From Equus caballus (Eukaryota; Chordata; Mammalia; Perissodactyla; Equidae), in assembly GCF_041296265.1 (NCBI RefSeq), contig NC_091686.1, positions 35,190,501 through 35,254,500 on the forward strand: a DNA stretch of 64,000 bases. Reading direction: 5' to 3'. Below the pieces are notes generated by a model that saw only the letters and a program-made list of their open reading frames with translations, was not told where the DNA came from and searched no databases. Positions 32,501 through 42,945 of the stretch are shown here, piece after piece (position 1 is the first letter of the stretch; every line of letters begins with the position of its first letter). A program made the translations under genes and the position numbers.

Positions 32501-35500
32501 ACGCAGCTCAGGGAACAGGGACGTCTGAGTCAGCAGCCCTCCTAGCACTCCGTGGGGGTCCCCTCCTCACCCCGGTGAGCCCGTGAGCCAAGCAAGCCGT
32601 GCCCCTGCCACTCCTGGCACGCCCGCAAGGACCCCACCACGCCGGCCTCACTCACCACGAGAATGAGGACTCGGAGTTCGGGCCAGTGCAGCTCAGGGGC
32701 CACCTGCCGGGCGACACTGTCCTTCCCGTCGGCCCGCTGCCCCATCTGCCACTCCACGAAGCCGCCGTACAGGCTGCGGCAGGCGCTGCCCGAGCCCCGG
32801 CGAGCCACTTCCGAGAGGTCGCCCTCGACCCCGTAGACCTGGGCCAGGGTGTAGGCTGCAGGCACAGGGGGAGGCCGGGCTGGGTGGGGTGCCGGCTCAG
32901 GCTTGCTCAGCGCCCCATGAGGACTCGCCCCACGGGAGGTTAGAAATCCCGAGATGACGGAGCTCCAGCCGCCAGCTCCCGCAGTTGGCATTCGCCCACT
33001 CACCCCCCCGGCCCGCACTCAGTGTTCTCAGAGGCGCCAGACACGGGACCCCTGGAGCCCTCGGAGCTGCCCAGAGGGGGCCCTGAAGGCCGAGCGCCGA
33101 GGGGCCAGGGTGAGTTTCTCCGAGGAGAGACAACAAACTTGGCCCTCAGGGTGCCATGTGGGGCAGGGACACAGGCGCAAGGGCCTGAGGAACGTGCCTG
33201 CACAGGGTGCCGGCAGCGTGGGGCATGAGGGAGCAGCGCTGGGCCGGTCAGGGGTCAGATGCCAGGATGGAGATGGGGGTCCATGAGGCAAGCTCTCTGC
33301 CCCTCGACACAAGCCCCCTCCTGGCCTGGCTCACGCAACCTGTCACCGAGGGTGGTTCAGGCCCGAGCACAGGAGTTGACTCGGGCCACAGGTCTCAGTG
33401 GCTATGGGGACGGGATGAGCCTGCTGGAGAGTAAGCCGATGCAGAGGAGAGCAGAGCTGGGACTGAGAGGGAGAGAGACGGATCCCTAACAAGGCTGTCA
33501 GAGACCCTGGAGCCAGCTGCTCCTGAAGCCAGCCGCACTCCGTGGAATTCTGTTACACAAGCCAAGAACCTGACCCTGCTTTAGGCGTAAGCTGGTTTGA
33601 GGTGGATCTCTGTCATGTACAACCTAGAGGGTCCTAGACATGGAGCCCCCAGAAGACTTGAACCTTCAGACCTGTGAGTGACCAAGGCCTCGGCCTCGTG
33701 CAGCGGGCTCCCTGAGGGCTGCCAGAGCATAAGACGCCAGGAGCCGCAGCACAGCACTGGGGGGCCGGGTCTCCCTGCGGGCACCCACCTAGGCAGGCAT
33801 AGCCGGCTGCTGAGGAGGCCAGGCCTGCAGCCGTGGGGAAGTTGTTCACCGACGCGACGTGCACCTTGTAGCTGAGGCTGAGGGGAAGCAGGTCCTCGTC
33901 ACCAGCGCTCCTCCGCTTCCGGGCCAGGCGGCGAACTGCGGGGAGGGGCACGGTCACCGGGCAGAGCCGGCCCCCACCTGCTCCTGGCGCCTGGGCTGTC
34001 GTGGGTCAGGGAGGGCGGGGGCACAGCTGCGACCTCCTTCTCGGGGCAAGGCCCAGACCCCAGACCCGAAGCTGGCCGGTGCTGACAGGCACTGCACTGT
34101 GCCCAGGGCGCGGGCAGCCAGGTGGGGTGAAGCGGCAGCAGCACCCTCAGTGCCCAGGGCAAGGGAGCGCCAGGGGGAGGAGCAGGCCTCACCCGGCCGG
34201 CCCCGCGGCCCCCACTCACTCTCCCTCAGGCAGGCCTGCAGGCGTGGCTGCCCCACGTCCTCCTCCCGGCCATTCAGCCAAATCCGGTCCTCGGTGAAGT
34301 CCTTGCTGATGGCAGCCGTCGTGGTGGTTTTTAACTGAGAAAGAAAACGCAGGGCCACTTCAGGGCAGGTGCCGGCCAACCCCGATCTGCAGGGGAGGCC
34401 TGTCCTCCACAGCCCTTCCCAGGCGCCTGCTCGGGGGCGGGGGCGGCCTTGCCGGGACACAGGGAGGTGAAGGCCAGGGCGGCCACGCCAGGTGGTGGGG
34501 AAGGCCGGCAGACACGGGGCAGGCTCGCCCAGGCCGGCTCGCCACACAGGACGCGGCCCACACTTCCACTCCCACAGCAGAGCCCCAGAGCTGGGCTGGG
34601 GGAAGGAGGGGACGCGGACCTCCAGAGGAGAGCCGGGGGCACAGGGGTCTGCGTGTGCGCGCCATGAGCCTCTAGAACGGCGGGCGATGGAATGGACATT
34701 GCTCACTGGCTGGGGATAAGTTGCTACCAACTGTTTAAAAAAGTTTAACAAAAGTTTAGTAAATATTTATTTTGGGGCCGGCCCAGTGGCGTAGTGGGTA
34801 AGTTCCACTTAACCCGGTTTGGATCCTGGGCACAGACCTACACACCGGTCATCAAGCTATGCTGTGGTGGGAATCTCACATACAAGAAACAGAGGAAGAT
34901 TGGCACAGATTTTAGCTCAGAGAAAATGTTCCTCACCAAAAAAAAAAATGTATTTTGGTGCTTACTGCCAGTCCAGCCCACACTAACCTGGTCCTGGTGC
35001 AAAGTGACACTCAGAGAGGAGTTGATGGGCAAGATCAGCTCCTCATCTCGCTTTCCCCCTGGAACAGACAACCCAAGGCAAAGTCAGTCAGTTTCCCGGC
35101 CCTGCAAACCAGTGCACTCTTGCCCTCATCCACCAGTGCCCCACCCCTCCCCACCTGAATTCCCCAGTCACCCCTACTCCCATCCTACAGCTGCCCCATC
35201 CCCCTAGACCCTGTTCTCTCACTGCACAATCTGATTCCTCTTCCTGCTGTGCCCCCGCCTTCAGGCAGGCCTCCTGGATTGCTCCTCAGTTGACTGAGCT
35301 CCAGGTCCCAGATTTGAGCTGGAGGCCAGTCCATCTCCCTGCTTCATTGCTTCTGTTTTATCTTCTTTCGCTCATTTGACAAATCACCTTGGATTTGCCT
35401 AAGGCTAGCAGGTGCTGGGCGCTCTGACTGTCAGGCTCTTGCCGTCTCCTCCCCAAGAGGAGGGGCCGCAGTTACGGAAAACTCCTCACATCTCCCTGCC

Positions 35501-37344
35501 CATACTCCCTGGAGACACAGAATCACCCCACTCTGCCGAGCATTTCCACTCCTGGCAGCTCAGAGCAGACATGGGAAACCTTCCTGAAAGACCAAGAGAT
35601 CTAAACTCTTCGTGAAGCACACACAACGCGCTGCACTCTTCTGTGGGGGTCTCTGGGGACGGCGGACAGCGACAGGACACAGTAAAGACTAACACCTGGC
35701 GGGTGATCTGTGACAGCCCAGAAAGAGACCCACATACGTACCCCGACCTGGTTTTTGACAAAGGTGCAAAAACAATTCAATGGCGGAGGAACGGCCTTCA
35801 CAGCAAACGCTGCTGGAGTAAGTGGACACCCACAGGCCAAAAACGGGACCTGGGCCCAAGTCTCAGACCTCACACAAAAATAACTCAAAAGGCATCGCAG
35901 ACAAATTCAACACGTAAAACTATAAAACTCAGAAAAAACACAGGAGAAAGTCTTCCAGATGTAGGGCTGGCAGAGAGGTCTTGGGCTTGACACCAGAAAC
36001 ATGATCCATAAATGGAAAAAGGGACACATTGGACTGCACCAAAATTCTACAAACTTTGACTCTTTGAAAGACCCTGTGAGGAGGATAAAAAGACAAGCCA
36101 CAGCCTGGGAGAAAATATCTGCCATCTTCACATCCCACAAAGGATCAGCACCTGGAATACACAACGACCTCAACACTCAATAGTAAAAAGCACACAGCCA
36201 AGCAGAACATGGACCAATGACACGAAGTGACACTTCACCGAAGAGGACACACATGGGTGGCAAATAAGCCCTGAGAAGGTGCCCAACGCCACTGGCCAGC
36301 AGAAAATGCAAACAAAACCCACAATGAGATAGTGCCACACACCTATCAGATCGGCTGACTGACACCAGAGACAGCGCCAAATGCCAAAGCTGCGGATCAC
36401 ACACAGCTGTTTGGGAACGGAAATGGTACAGCCACTGGGAACACAGCCTAATGGTTTGCTTGAAAAAACCCCTACACCCAGGCGTTGCACTCCTGGGCAT
36501 TTATCCCAGAAGAATGAAAACTTAGGGTCACACACAAACCCACACACAAAAGTTTACAGCAGCTTCATTCGCAAGAGTGCCAAAGTGGAAACGAGCAGCT
36601 AGCTACCTTTCCAAGTTTGCGAAGCACCCTGCGCTGGTCCACCCCAGGAACAGGACCCAGCGCTAAAGGAGGGAAGTACGGGTGCCCGCAGCCACCCGGA
36701 CCAACCTCCAGAACTAGGAGTGAAAACAGCCAATCTCAAAACTGTGTCCTGCATGATTCCATTTACCGAGCATTCTGGAACGGACAACATGCTAAGGCAA
36801 GGTGGGCAAGATCCTCGAGGATGGACATTCTGTGTCAGACCGTGTCCACGGAGCATCCCGGCCCCCCGGGGCTGGACGTCCATTAGGGACCGTGTCCACT
36901 GAGCGTCCCGGCCCCCCGAGGGCGGACATCCCTCAGGGACCGTGTCCACCCAGCCTCCCGGCCCCCCGGGGCTGGACATCCCTCAGGGACCGTGTCCACC
37001 CAGCCTCCCGGCCCCCCGGGGCTGGACATCTCTCAGGGACCGTGTCCACCCAGCCTCCCGGCCCCCCGGGGCTGGACATCCCTCAGGGACCGTGTCCACC
37101 CAGCCTCCTGGCCCCCCAGGGCTTGACATCCCTTAGGGACCGTGTCCACAGAGCGTCCCGGCCCCGCGGGGGTGAGTCTCCTGACCGCACGCGGACCAAC
37201 CACCACCCGCCCCTGGGAGCTTCGGCCTCCCCGTCCGCGGCCCCCACGCCCGCGCCCCGGGCCCGCGCACTCACAGTACTTGATGACCGCGATGTTGACC
37301 GGCGCGGTGCAGGTCACGGCCACCAGCGGCTTCTCCGACGCCAT
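29557..37344 (-). CDS. MVD: diphosphomevalonate decarboxylase
   Basis: MVD converts mevalonate 5-diphosphate, with ATP, to isopentenyl diphosphate, CO2, ADP and phosphate in the mevalonate pathway. Exons in transcript order: 37275-37344, 34988-35058, 34220-34334, 33789-33935, 32656-32855, 32304-32378, 31868-32086, 31363-31478, 30308-30416, 29557-29637. Phases close to give 400 aa, the same as human. GHMP-kinase-fold features are intact: VIKYWGKRDEE (residues 20-30), the phosphate-binding loop [15 protein letters not shown] (116-130, with Ser127), Arg161 in [27 protein letters not shown] in exon 7, and Asp305 in [12 protein letters not shown], the catalytic acid. Start is the ATG of [15 protein letters not shown], identical to human. 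Exon 6 begins with GTGAGT, itself donor-like. Intron 1 holds an L1 fragment and a 50-bp minisatellite; intron 2 holds an ERE. Confidence 0.97.
30541..30670 (+). repeat. L1 3'-UTR remnant in MVD intron 9
   Basis: GTTCTGGAACTAGACTGAGG, GGTGCTGGTTGCACGCTGAC and TAATGCTGCTGCACTGTACA follow the sense order of old L1M 3' UTRs ('...ttgcacaacantgtgaatgtacttaatgccactgaactgtacac...'). Confidence 0.55.
34774..34950 (+). mobile_element. ERE SINE in MVD intron 2
   Basis: Forward copy starting GGGGCCGGCCCAGTGGCGTA, with AGAGGAAGATTGGCACAGAT, ending in a poly(A) tract. The octamer TATTTTGG occurs at 34768-34775 and 34951-34958, a probable short target duplication. It is opposite to MVD transcription. Confidence 0.88.
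35725..36825 (+). repeat. L1 fragment (ORF2 C-terminus plus 3' UTR) in MVD intron 1
   Basis: TTTTTGACAAAGGTGCAAAA, ACAATTCAATGGCGGAGGAA, GAAAACACAGGAGAAAGTCT, GCCTGGGAGAAAATATCTGC, AAAATGCAAACAAAACCCAC and CTGGGCATTTATCCCAGAAG match, in order, the end of mammalian L1 ORF2, followed by a 3'-UTR-like ATGATTCCATTTACCGAGCA. It is 5'-truncated, with multiple stops, and lies antisense to MVD. The 50-bp minisatellite begins almost at its 3' end. Confidence 0.85.
36838..37172 (+). repeat. 50-bp minisatellite in MVD intron 1
   Basis: Units beginning GACCGTGTCCAC start at 36838, 36888, 36938, 36988, 37038, 37088 and 37138 (last one partial). Units 3-5 are almost identical; the outer ones are more diverged. 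The array ends about 100 bp from the donor of MVD exon 1. Confidence 0.95.
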
Positions 37345-37522
37345 GTCCGAGCAGCACGGCGCCACCGGCCCGCTGCCGCCTGCCGCTGCGACCCCAGATG
37401 TTCACGCGCCGTCCAACCAGCGGCGGGCCAGCCTCACGCTCTACCTCTCAGCCAATGTGCGAGATCGGACGATGAGCTGCCGACGTAGAGCCCGCCCCCG
37501 CTGGCCCGCGGACACACACTGG

Positions 37523-37692
37523 CTCTGCGCAGGCGCGGGAATCTAGTCGGACAAGGAGTCCGCGCAGGCGCTGGCTCTGCGCAGGCGCGGGAACCTATCC
37601 AGACACGGAGTCCGCGCAGGCGCTGACTCTGCGCAGGCGCGGAGCCTCCCCAAGGGCGGGAGTGGGCCCAGGCGCCGGGACTGCGCAGGCGC
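37523..37692 (+). repeat. 52-bp tandem repeat carrying NRF1-like sites
   Basis: TGCGCAGGCGC starts at 37526, 37578, 37630 and 37682, exactly 52 bp apart each time. A second motif, CGCGCAGGCGC, starts at 37561 and 37613 with a degenerate third copy at 37665. About 3.3 units are present. The NRF1 consensus is a palindrome of TGCGCA/GCGC half sites, so these are probable NRF1 sites about 180-340 bp upstream of the MVD start codon. Confidence 0.9.
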
Positions 37693-37932
37693 TTGGTGTA
37701 GCCAACCCTCGAGGGCCTGGGACCTCGGCTGAGGGGGTCTCTCTGGTGGGTGATCCTGGGCTGAGACGGGAGGCTGGCCCTCTGCGGGGGTGGGGCTGAG
37801 CGGGACGCGAGAGGTTCGACGCCCCCAGCAGCTCTGGACCGGAGGCTCGGAGTGACCGCGCCGGGGTGCCGCCGGGGCCGAAAGGCAAGCGGGCTCCCAG
37901 CACGCCAGGACGTGGCGCCCCGGCGTCTCCTC

Positions 37933-38205
37933 GCAGCGTAAGGGTCCCCCGCGCCCCGCCGCCCGGGATCCTTCCAGCACCCCTGCAGCCTGAGGGTCCC
38001 CTGCACCCCGCCGCCCGGGGTCTCCTCGCAGCCTGAGGGTCCTCCACGCCCCGCCGCCTGGGGTCTCCCTGCAGCGTAAGGGTCCCCCGCGCCCCGCCGC
38101 CCGGGGTATCCCCGCAGCGTAAGAGTCACCTGCCCCCCCCAGCCGGGGTCTCCCCGCGCACCACAATCTGAGGGTCTCCCCCGTCACGCCGCCCGGGGTT
38201 CCTAC
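37933..38205 (+). repeat. 43-bp minisatellite upstream of MVD
   Basis: Units beginning GCAGCGTAAG or GCAGCCTGAG start at 37933, 37985, 38028, 38071, 38114 and (degenerate) 38157. Spacing is 43 bp except for one 52-bp unit. Each contains CCCGCCGCCCGGGGT-like sequence. Confidence 0.9.
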
Positions 38206-38372
38206 GGGCTCCCCGCCCCATCGGCGGATCAGTGCCGCTGGGTGGGCGGCTGCTAAGGGATGAGCTGCTTCAGAGATGGGCGCCTTCAAACCCCACTCCC
38301 CTTCTGAAGCTCCGTTTGAGCAAGGACTCTTTTTCCACGGTTGAAGTGGATTGCCGCATTTGTATTGCCTTG

Positions 38373-38560
38373 GGTTTTCTATTGTGGTAAAATAGACGTA
38401 GTGTAACTTTTACCGTCTTAACCCCGTTTAATGTACAACTGTGTGGCATTAAGCACATTCCCGTTGTGCAACCGTCGCCACCATGCATCTCCAGAACTTT
38501 TTCGATATCCTGAACTGAAACTCCATATCAAGCAATAACTCCCAGTTTCCCCCTTCTCTT
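38373..38560 (-). repeat. L1 3'-UTR remnant, antisense
   Basis: TTCTATTGTGGTAAAATAGA, GTGTGGCATTAAGCACATTC, CATGCATCTCCAGAACTTTT and TGAACTGAAACTCCATATCA follow old L1M 3' UTRs in reverse. It is the better preserved relative of the copy at 22666. Confidence 0.7.
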
Positions 38561-39330
38561 CATAAAAATTTATTTTTAGCTGTAAAGTGATTGCAGTGTC
38601 AGTCAAGATAGGAGTCCGCAATGTGAAGTCTCCCACCCTGGCCTGGGCCACCCAGTTCTGTTCCCGGAAGTGTCAGTGTTGTCCATTCTCTGTGTACCCA
38701 TCCGTCAACATTTTATGCATCATACAGGCAAATAGCTTTCTCCCCACCCTGTTGTTTCCTCTTATGTGTTTCTTGGAGAACATCCGATTCCTACAAAAGA
38801 GCTCCCCGGTTTTGTTGTCTGGAAGTCCCATAATTTGCCCAGCTCGTCATCAAAAAGTGAACCTCCAGCCTCTACCACTCGCTTTGAGAACCCCGACCAG
38901 TCCAGGGTCCCGGTGCGTCGGCCGCTGCCAGCTCGTGGCGGGCCCTGCTCTGTTGCAGGCTGAGCAGCGCTGCACCTATGCCCACCTTGCTGTTCTCACG
39001 CCCAGTTCCATCTCTAAGGGGCACTACTCTTCACAGGACAAAGTCAGTGTTGTGGGGATCCAGGGCCGACTTGGCTGGGGCCGAGCATTTCCAGCTGCGG
39101 AGTACCTGCCAGCACCCTGGGGGAGAGGGCAGGAGAGGGCAGCGGGGCAGCAGCAGAAACGGAAAGATCACCGCGTACAGAGCGGCCGAGACCGGGAAGG
39201 GCCGGGACCAGAGCCCGGCCGGCACTTGGCGTGAGCACTGGTCTGAAGGCCCCCTGGCCGGCCTTCCTGCTTTCAGGCTTTCAGAATTATCCTTCCGTTC
39301 TCTCCCTCTTCCAGGAGTGGTTGGAGAGCT

Positions 39331-39638
39331 TTCTTTATTTTATTTTATTTTATTTTTTATTTTGAGGAAGATCAGCTCTGAGCTAACTACTGCCAATTCT
39401 TTTTTGCTGAGGAAGATTAGCCCTCAGCTAACATCTGCTGCCAATCCTCCTCTGTTTGCTGAGGAAGACTGGCCCTGAGATAACATCCATGCCCATCTTC
39501 CTTTACTTTATGTGTGGGACACCTGCCACAGCATGGCGTGCCAAGCGGTGCCGTGTCCGCACCGGGATCCAAACTGGCGAACCCTGGGCCACTGAAGTGG
39601 AACGTGCACACTTAACTGCTGCGCCACCGGGCCGGCCA
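39331..39638 (-). mobile_element. ERE SINE with long (TTTTA)n tail
   Basis: Minus-strand ERE. The tail side is a run of TTTTATTTTA units (39331-39360), followed by a doubled tail module (GAGGAAGATTAGCCCTCAGC and GAGGAAGACTGGCCCTGAGA), then the reversed head ending ...CGCCACCGGGCCGGCC. The module is repeated within the tail, as in other EREs in this window. Confidence 0.9.
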
Positions 39639-40059
39639 AGTATAGAGCTTTTTAATAATCACAGAACAAAAGTCCTGAGCCTCGGAGTCTCTTCTGAACC
39701 TTGCTGAAGTTGTGTATGCTCCTCTCTGTTCATTCGCTAGCTTTTATTGGGGTCCCCCTCCAGCAGGGCACAGCATCAGGTGAGGCAGGAGGTGACAGCC
39801 TCGTAGTGGAGATGAGACAGCTCCTGACAAGTGAACAACAGTACAGCAGAGACCTGCTCCAGAGGCCCCAGGGGAGGCAGTGACTCACGGAAGATGCTGG
39901 GACTGCCGAGGTCCCACAGCAGAGACAGGGCTGCCTTTCAGTCTGCAGAACGACTCGGTTGTCACTGTATCTTGAGAGCAGAAACGATTGGTGACATGGA
40001 TGAGTTGGAGCAAGGACCCCCTCCAGGCAGGGAGACCCCTAAAAGCTTATCTCGGCAGT

Positions 40060-40125
40060 CGGTGACGTCCGACGTCTGTAGGCTGTAGGCTGTGATAGTC
40101 GGTGGCGTCTGTCGTCTGTTGCGAC
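40060..40125 (+). repeat. short imperfect duplication
   Basis: GTCGGTGACGTCCGACGTCTG is echoed by GTCGGTGGCGTCTGTCGTCTG about 38 bp on (written here as shorter words GTCGGTG and CGTCTG), with a doubled TAGGCTG between them. No family is recognised. Confidence 0.5.
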
Positions 40126-40400
40126 GCAGACCATGGTAATTCGTGTGTGATGGAAGAGCCGGGCCAGCAGTGGAGGGGGCAATAAAAGCAGTGTGAGGCC
40201 TCGAGGAGTGTGATGGGAGGAGGGCCTGGGAGCAGAGCCTGAGGGCAAGGTGGGTGAAAGATCATGGCAGATTCCCTCTTAACAGCTCTAGAAGATGCCG
40301 ACTAACCTGCCGGGGCAGGAAGTAGATCAGTGGTTCTGGTGTGGGCTGAGGGGCGGGGGCAGAGGGGGTGCGAAGGGGCACGACGAGGAAACTTACAGAG

Positions 40401-40439
40401 GGTGGGATGTGTCGTGTCAGTGGTGGGATGTGTCGTGTC
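40401..40439 (+). repeat. 21-bp duplication
   Basis: GGTGGGATGTGTCGTGTC occurs at 40401-40418 and again at 40422-40439, two perfect copies 21 bp apart. Confidence 0.85.
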
Positions 40440-42033
40440 GACTGGCGTGACGGCTTCACAGGCGTGCACAGATGTCAAAGCTCATCACAGTACACTGGGC
40501 ACACGTGCACTTGCCTGCAGCCGGTGACGCCTCAGCAAGGCCGTCTGATTGTGCCGAGCTTGTGTCTGAACTGCCAGGGGCAGGGGTATGAGTTGAGGGC
40601 TCAGAGGGGAGGGAGTCTGGCTCCCGGCTGCTTTAGGTTTATTGACTGGAATGGGTTCTCCTGTTGTCCGAGGGTGACTAACGTGCTCCTCGTTTCAGAG
40701 CCATGGATGTCATCTTTGCTGAACTGCTAATCTAAAAATATTTGCCCTTCAGTTTTGGAACCAAAATACACTCTTTGAACCGGGCATAATGCCTTGAAAG
40801 TGGCGTTTTGAACTCAGAATCAAATGATGATAGAGGCAGCACAAGATGAAGTCCCCCAAGTGGGGAAGTGGAGCTGAGCATGGAGGAGGGAGAATATGTC
40901 ACTGACGGAACGTTGAGTGTTGAGGCTCCCCTCCATCATTTCATTATTCTTGTCTTTGTTAATCCATCCTGGAGTGCAGGATCAGTGACATCATTTGAGG
41001 GGCCCAGTGCAAATGAAAATGTGGGCCCCTTGTTCTTGTTTGAAGAATTTCAAGATGACAACAGCGGAGCTTTCACCAGAGCACGGGGCACTCCTGTGTG
41101 GTCGTCACCACGATGTGGAGACACAAAGAGGTTGTCCCTGCCAGGACGGGCGCCTGAGGCCTGGCCTTATCTGTCTGCATGGTCCCTACTCCTCCCTTTT
41201 GAAATTATTGACATTTTTTCAGTGCTCCAGGAGCAGTTCATGCCACTTCTAGATTCCACTCGCAGCTCCCAATGTCTGCCCATTGGGGGAGGGGAGAACC
41301 GGGGTTGCGTCTCCGCTCTGCCGCTGGTGGGGTGGACTCTGCAGGCCCCAGGCCCCTGCGCCCTCCCACTTCCTACAGAGTCCTTTCTGCTGGGAGCCTG
41401 TTAGCAGGTGTCATGCCTGCAGGGAGCAAGTGTTGATGGTCCCCCTTTCTATCAGCAGAGACAGAACAGAGGAGAGGACGTGACTTCTAGGTTTTTAGTT
41501 TCTTCTTTATTTCTCCTTAGGGATTAGTCTTGGGGATGCGTGATGGGTGTGGGTGAGGAATTGATGCTCCAGTCGGAGCTGCCAGGAAGCCTCTGCAAGG
41601 GGGTGGGCAGCCAGGAGGCCAGGTGATGGTGTGCCCCCCCCACCTGGAGTGCCCTCACCCCGGAGGCATGCTGAGGAAGAGGAGGGACGACGGTTCCAGA
41701 CCTGCGCCAGGAGGCCCAGCGACTGGCTGTGCCAACAGCGGAGGAAGCAAGGAGCCCGCCGGCCTCTGAAAGAGCTGCTGTGTCCAGCAGGACAGGGGCA
41801 TGAGAAGCATTCTCAAGTCCTGGGGAGGCGGAGTCTGGCGGCTTCAGATCCCGGTCCCAGCACGGAGCCAGGAGACTCGGCAGGTCAGCTCCCCTCCCAT
41901 GCTGCGCCCTCCACCCCTGAACCGGGCGAGAGCAGCCTCCACCTCAGAGGACCAAACAGACTCCGGGAAGGGTGCTGGGAGCACCGGCCTGGGAGGGCTG
42001 CGTCAGTGTTGCGTTTTTAAATAAGACAAAGTG

Positions 42034-42271
42034 GGGCCGGCCCGGTGGCGCAGTGGTTAAGTTCGCACGTTCTGCTTCAGCGGCCCGGGGTTTGCTGGTT
42101 CGGATCCGGGATGTGGACACGGCACCGCTTGTCAAGCCATGGTGTGGTAGGCATCCCATATATAAAGTAGAGGAAGATGGGCACGGATGTTAGCTCAGGG
42201 CCAGTCTTCCTCAGCAAAAAGAGCAGGATTAGCAGCAGATGTTAGCTCAGGGCTGATCTTCCTCAAAAAAT
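42034..42271 (+). mobile_element. ERE1-type SINE, well preserved, with target duplication
   Basis: A nearly complete forward copy: GGGCCGGCCCGGTGGCGCAG head with tRNA-like A and B boxes (GTGGCGCAGTGGTTAAG; GGTTCGGATCC), then AGAGGAAGATGGGCACGGAT and a doubled TTAGCTCAGGG tail. Flanking duplications are AAATAAGACAAAGTG (42019-42033) and AAATAAGATGAAGTG (42272-42286). It looks like the youngest SINE in the window. Confidence 0.95.
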
Positions 42272-42313
42272 AAATAAGATGAAGTGGTTTTGAAAGGAAG
42301 CTCTTAGGCACTG

Positions 42314-42945
42314 AATTGTGTCCTCTGAAAGTTTGTGTGTTGAAGCCCTAACCCCCAGGACCTCAGAATGTGACTGTATTTGGGATGGGGTCTTTAAGGA
42401 GGTGATTAAGTTAAATGACGGCACTCGGGTGGACCCGAATCTCACAGGACTGGTGTCCTTATGAGAAGAGGACATCAGGGGCCCGCCCTGAGGCTGCCTG
42501 GTTAAGTGCATGGCTCTGCTGTGGCGGCTCTGGGTCGCAGGTTCAGATCCCGGGCATGGACCTACACTACTCCCAGCCATGCTGTGGGGGTGACCCACAC
42601 ACGAAATAGAGGAAGATTGGCACAGATGTTAGCTCAGGGACAATCTTCCTCAAGCCAAAAAAAAAAAAGAGGAAGATTGGCAACAGTTGTTAACTCAGGG
42701 AGAATCTTCCTCAGCAAAAAAAAGGTGAGCAGGACACCGACACATACAGAGGGACAACCACATGAGGACACAGGGAGAAGATGGCATCTATATGCCAAGG
42801 AAAGAGGCCTCAGCAGAAACCCCCCTGCTGACGCCATGGTCTCGCACTGCCAGCCTCCAGGACTGGGAGACACTGAAGTTCTGTGCCACAAGCCGCCGGG
42901 GCTCTGGTGCTTTGTTACGGCCACCTCAGCAAACTGATGCACAAG
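42314..42945 (+). mobile_element. MaLR solo LTR fossil split by an ERE
   Basis: An ERVL-MaLR LTR (MLT1/MST type) in forward orientation whose two parts lie at about 42314-42479 and 42727-42945, separated by the ERE SINE at 42480-42726. No internal region is present. The LTR is old and broken, and older than the ERE it contains. Confidence 0.85.
42480..42726 (+). mobile_element. ERE SINE inserted in the MaLR LTR
   Basis: Forward copy with a diverged head (GGCCCGCCCTGAGGCTGCCT), the B-box-like GGTTCAGATCCC, ATAGAGGAAGATTGGCACAG, a poly(A) run, and a second GAGGAAGATTGGCAACAG tail module. Confidence 0.85.

Larger units (their letters stand above)
37170..38210. promoter_or_regulatory. MVD CpG-rich promoter region
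   Basis: High GC and CpG around and upstream of MVD exon 1. A CCAAT word (plus strand) lies at 37452-37456, the NF-Y partner often found next to SREBP sites in sterol genes, but I cannot point to a convincing SRE. Upstream of it are the 52-bp NRF1-like array and a 43-bp minisatellite. In human the antisense lncRNA SNAI3-AS1 starts close to the MVD promoter as I recall, so this may be bidirectional. Confidence 0.6.

Noticed and set aside
35725-36825. Active LINE-1
   Set aside because: It is a 5'-truncated, heavily mutated ORF2 end, with no promoter, no ORF1 and no long open frame.
36838-37172. CRISPR-like array
   Set aside because: Units are contiguous 50-bp repeats without unique spacers, in a mammalian intron. 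It is a minisatellite.
36802-37488. Plus-strand frame of 228 codons with a repeated peptide
   Set aside because: The repetition is the 50-bp minisatellite read through. Since 50 is not a multiple of three the repeats change frame, unlike a true repeat protein.
42034-42110. tRNA gene
   Set aside because: A and B box-like motifs are present, but they belong to the tRNA-derived head of an ERE SINE, and no complete cloverleaf is expected.
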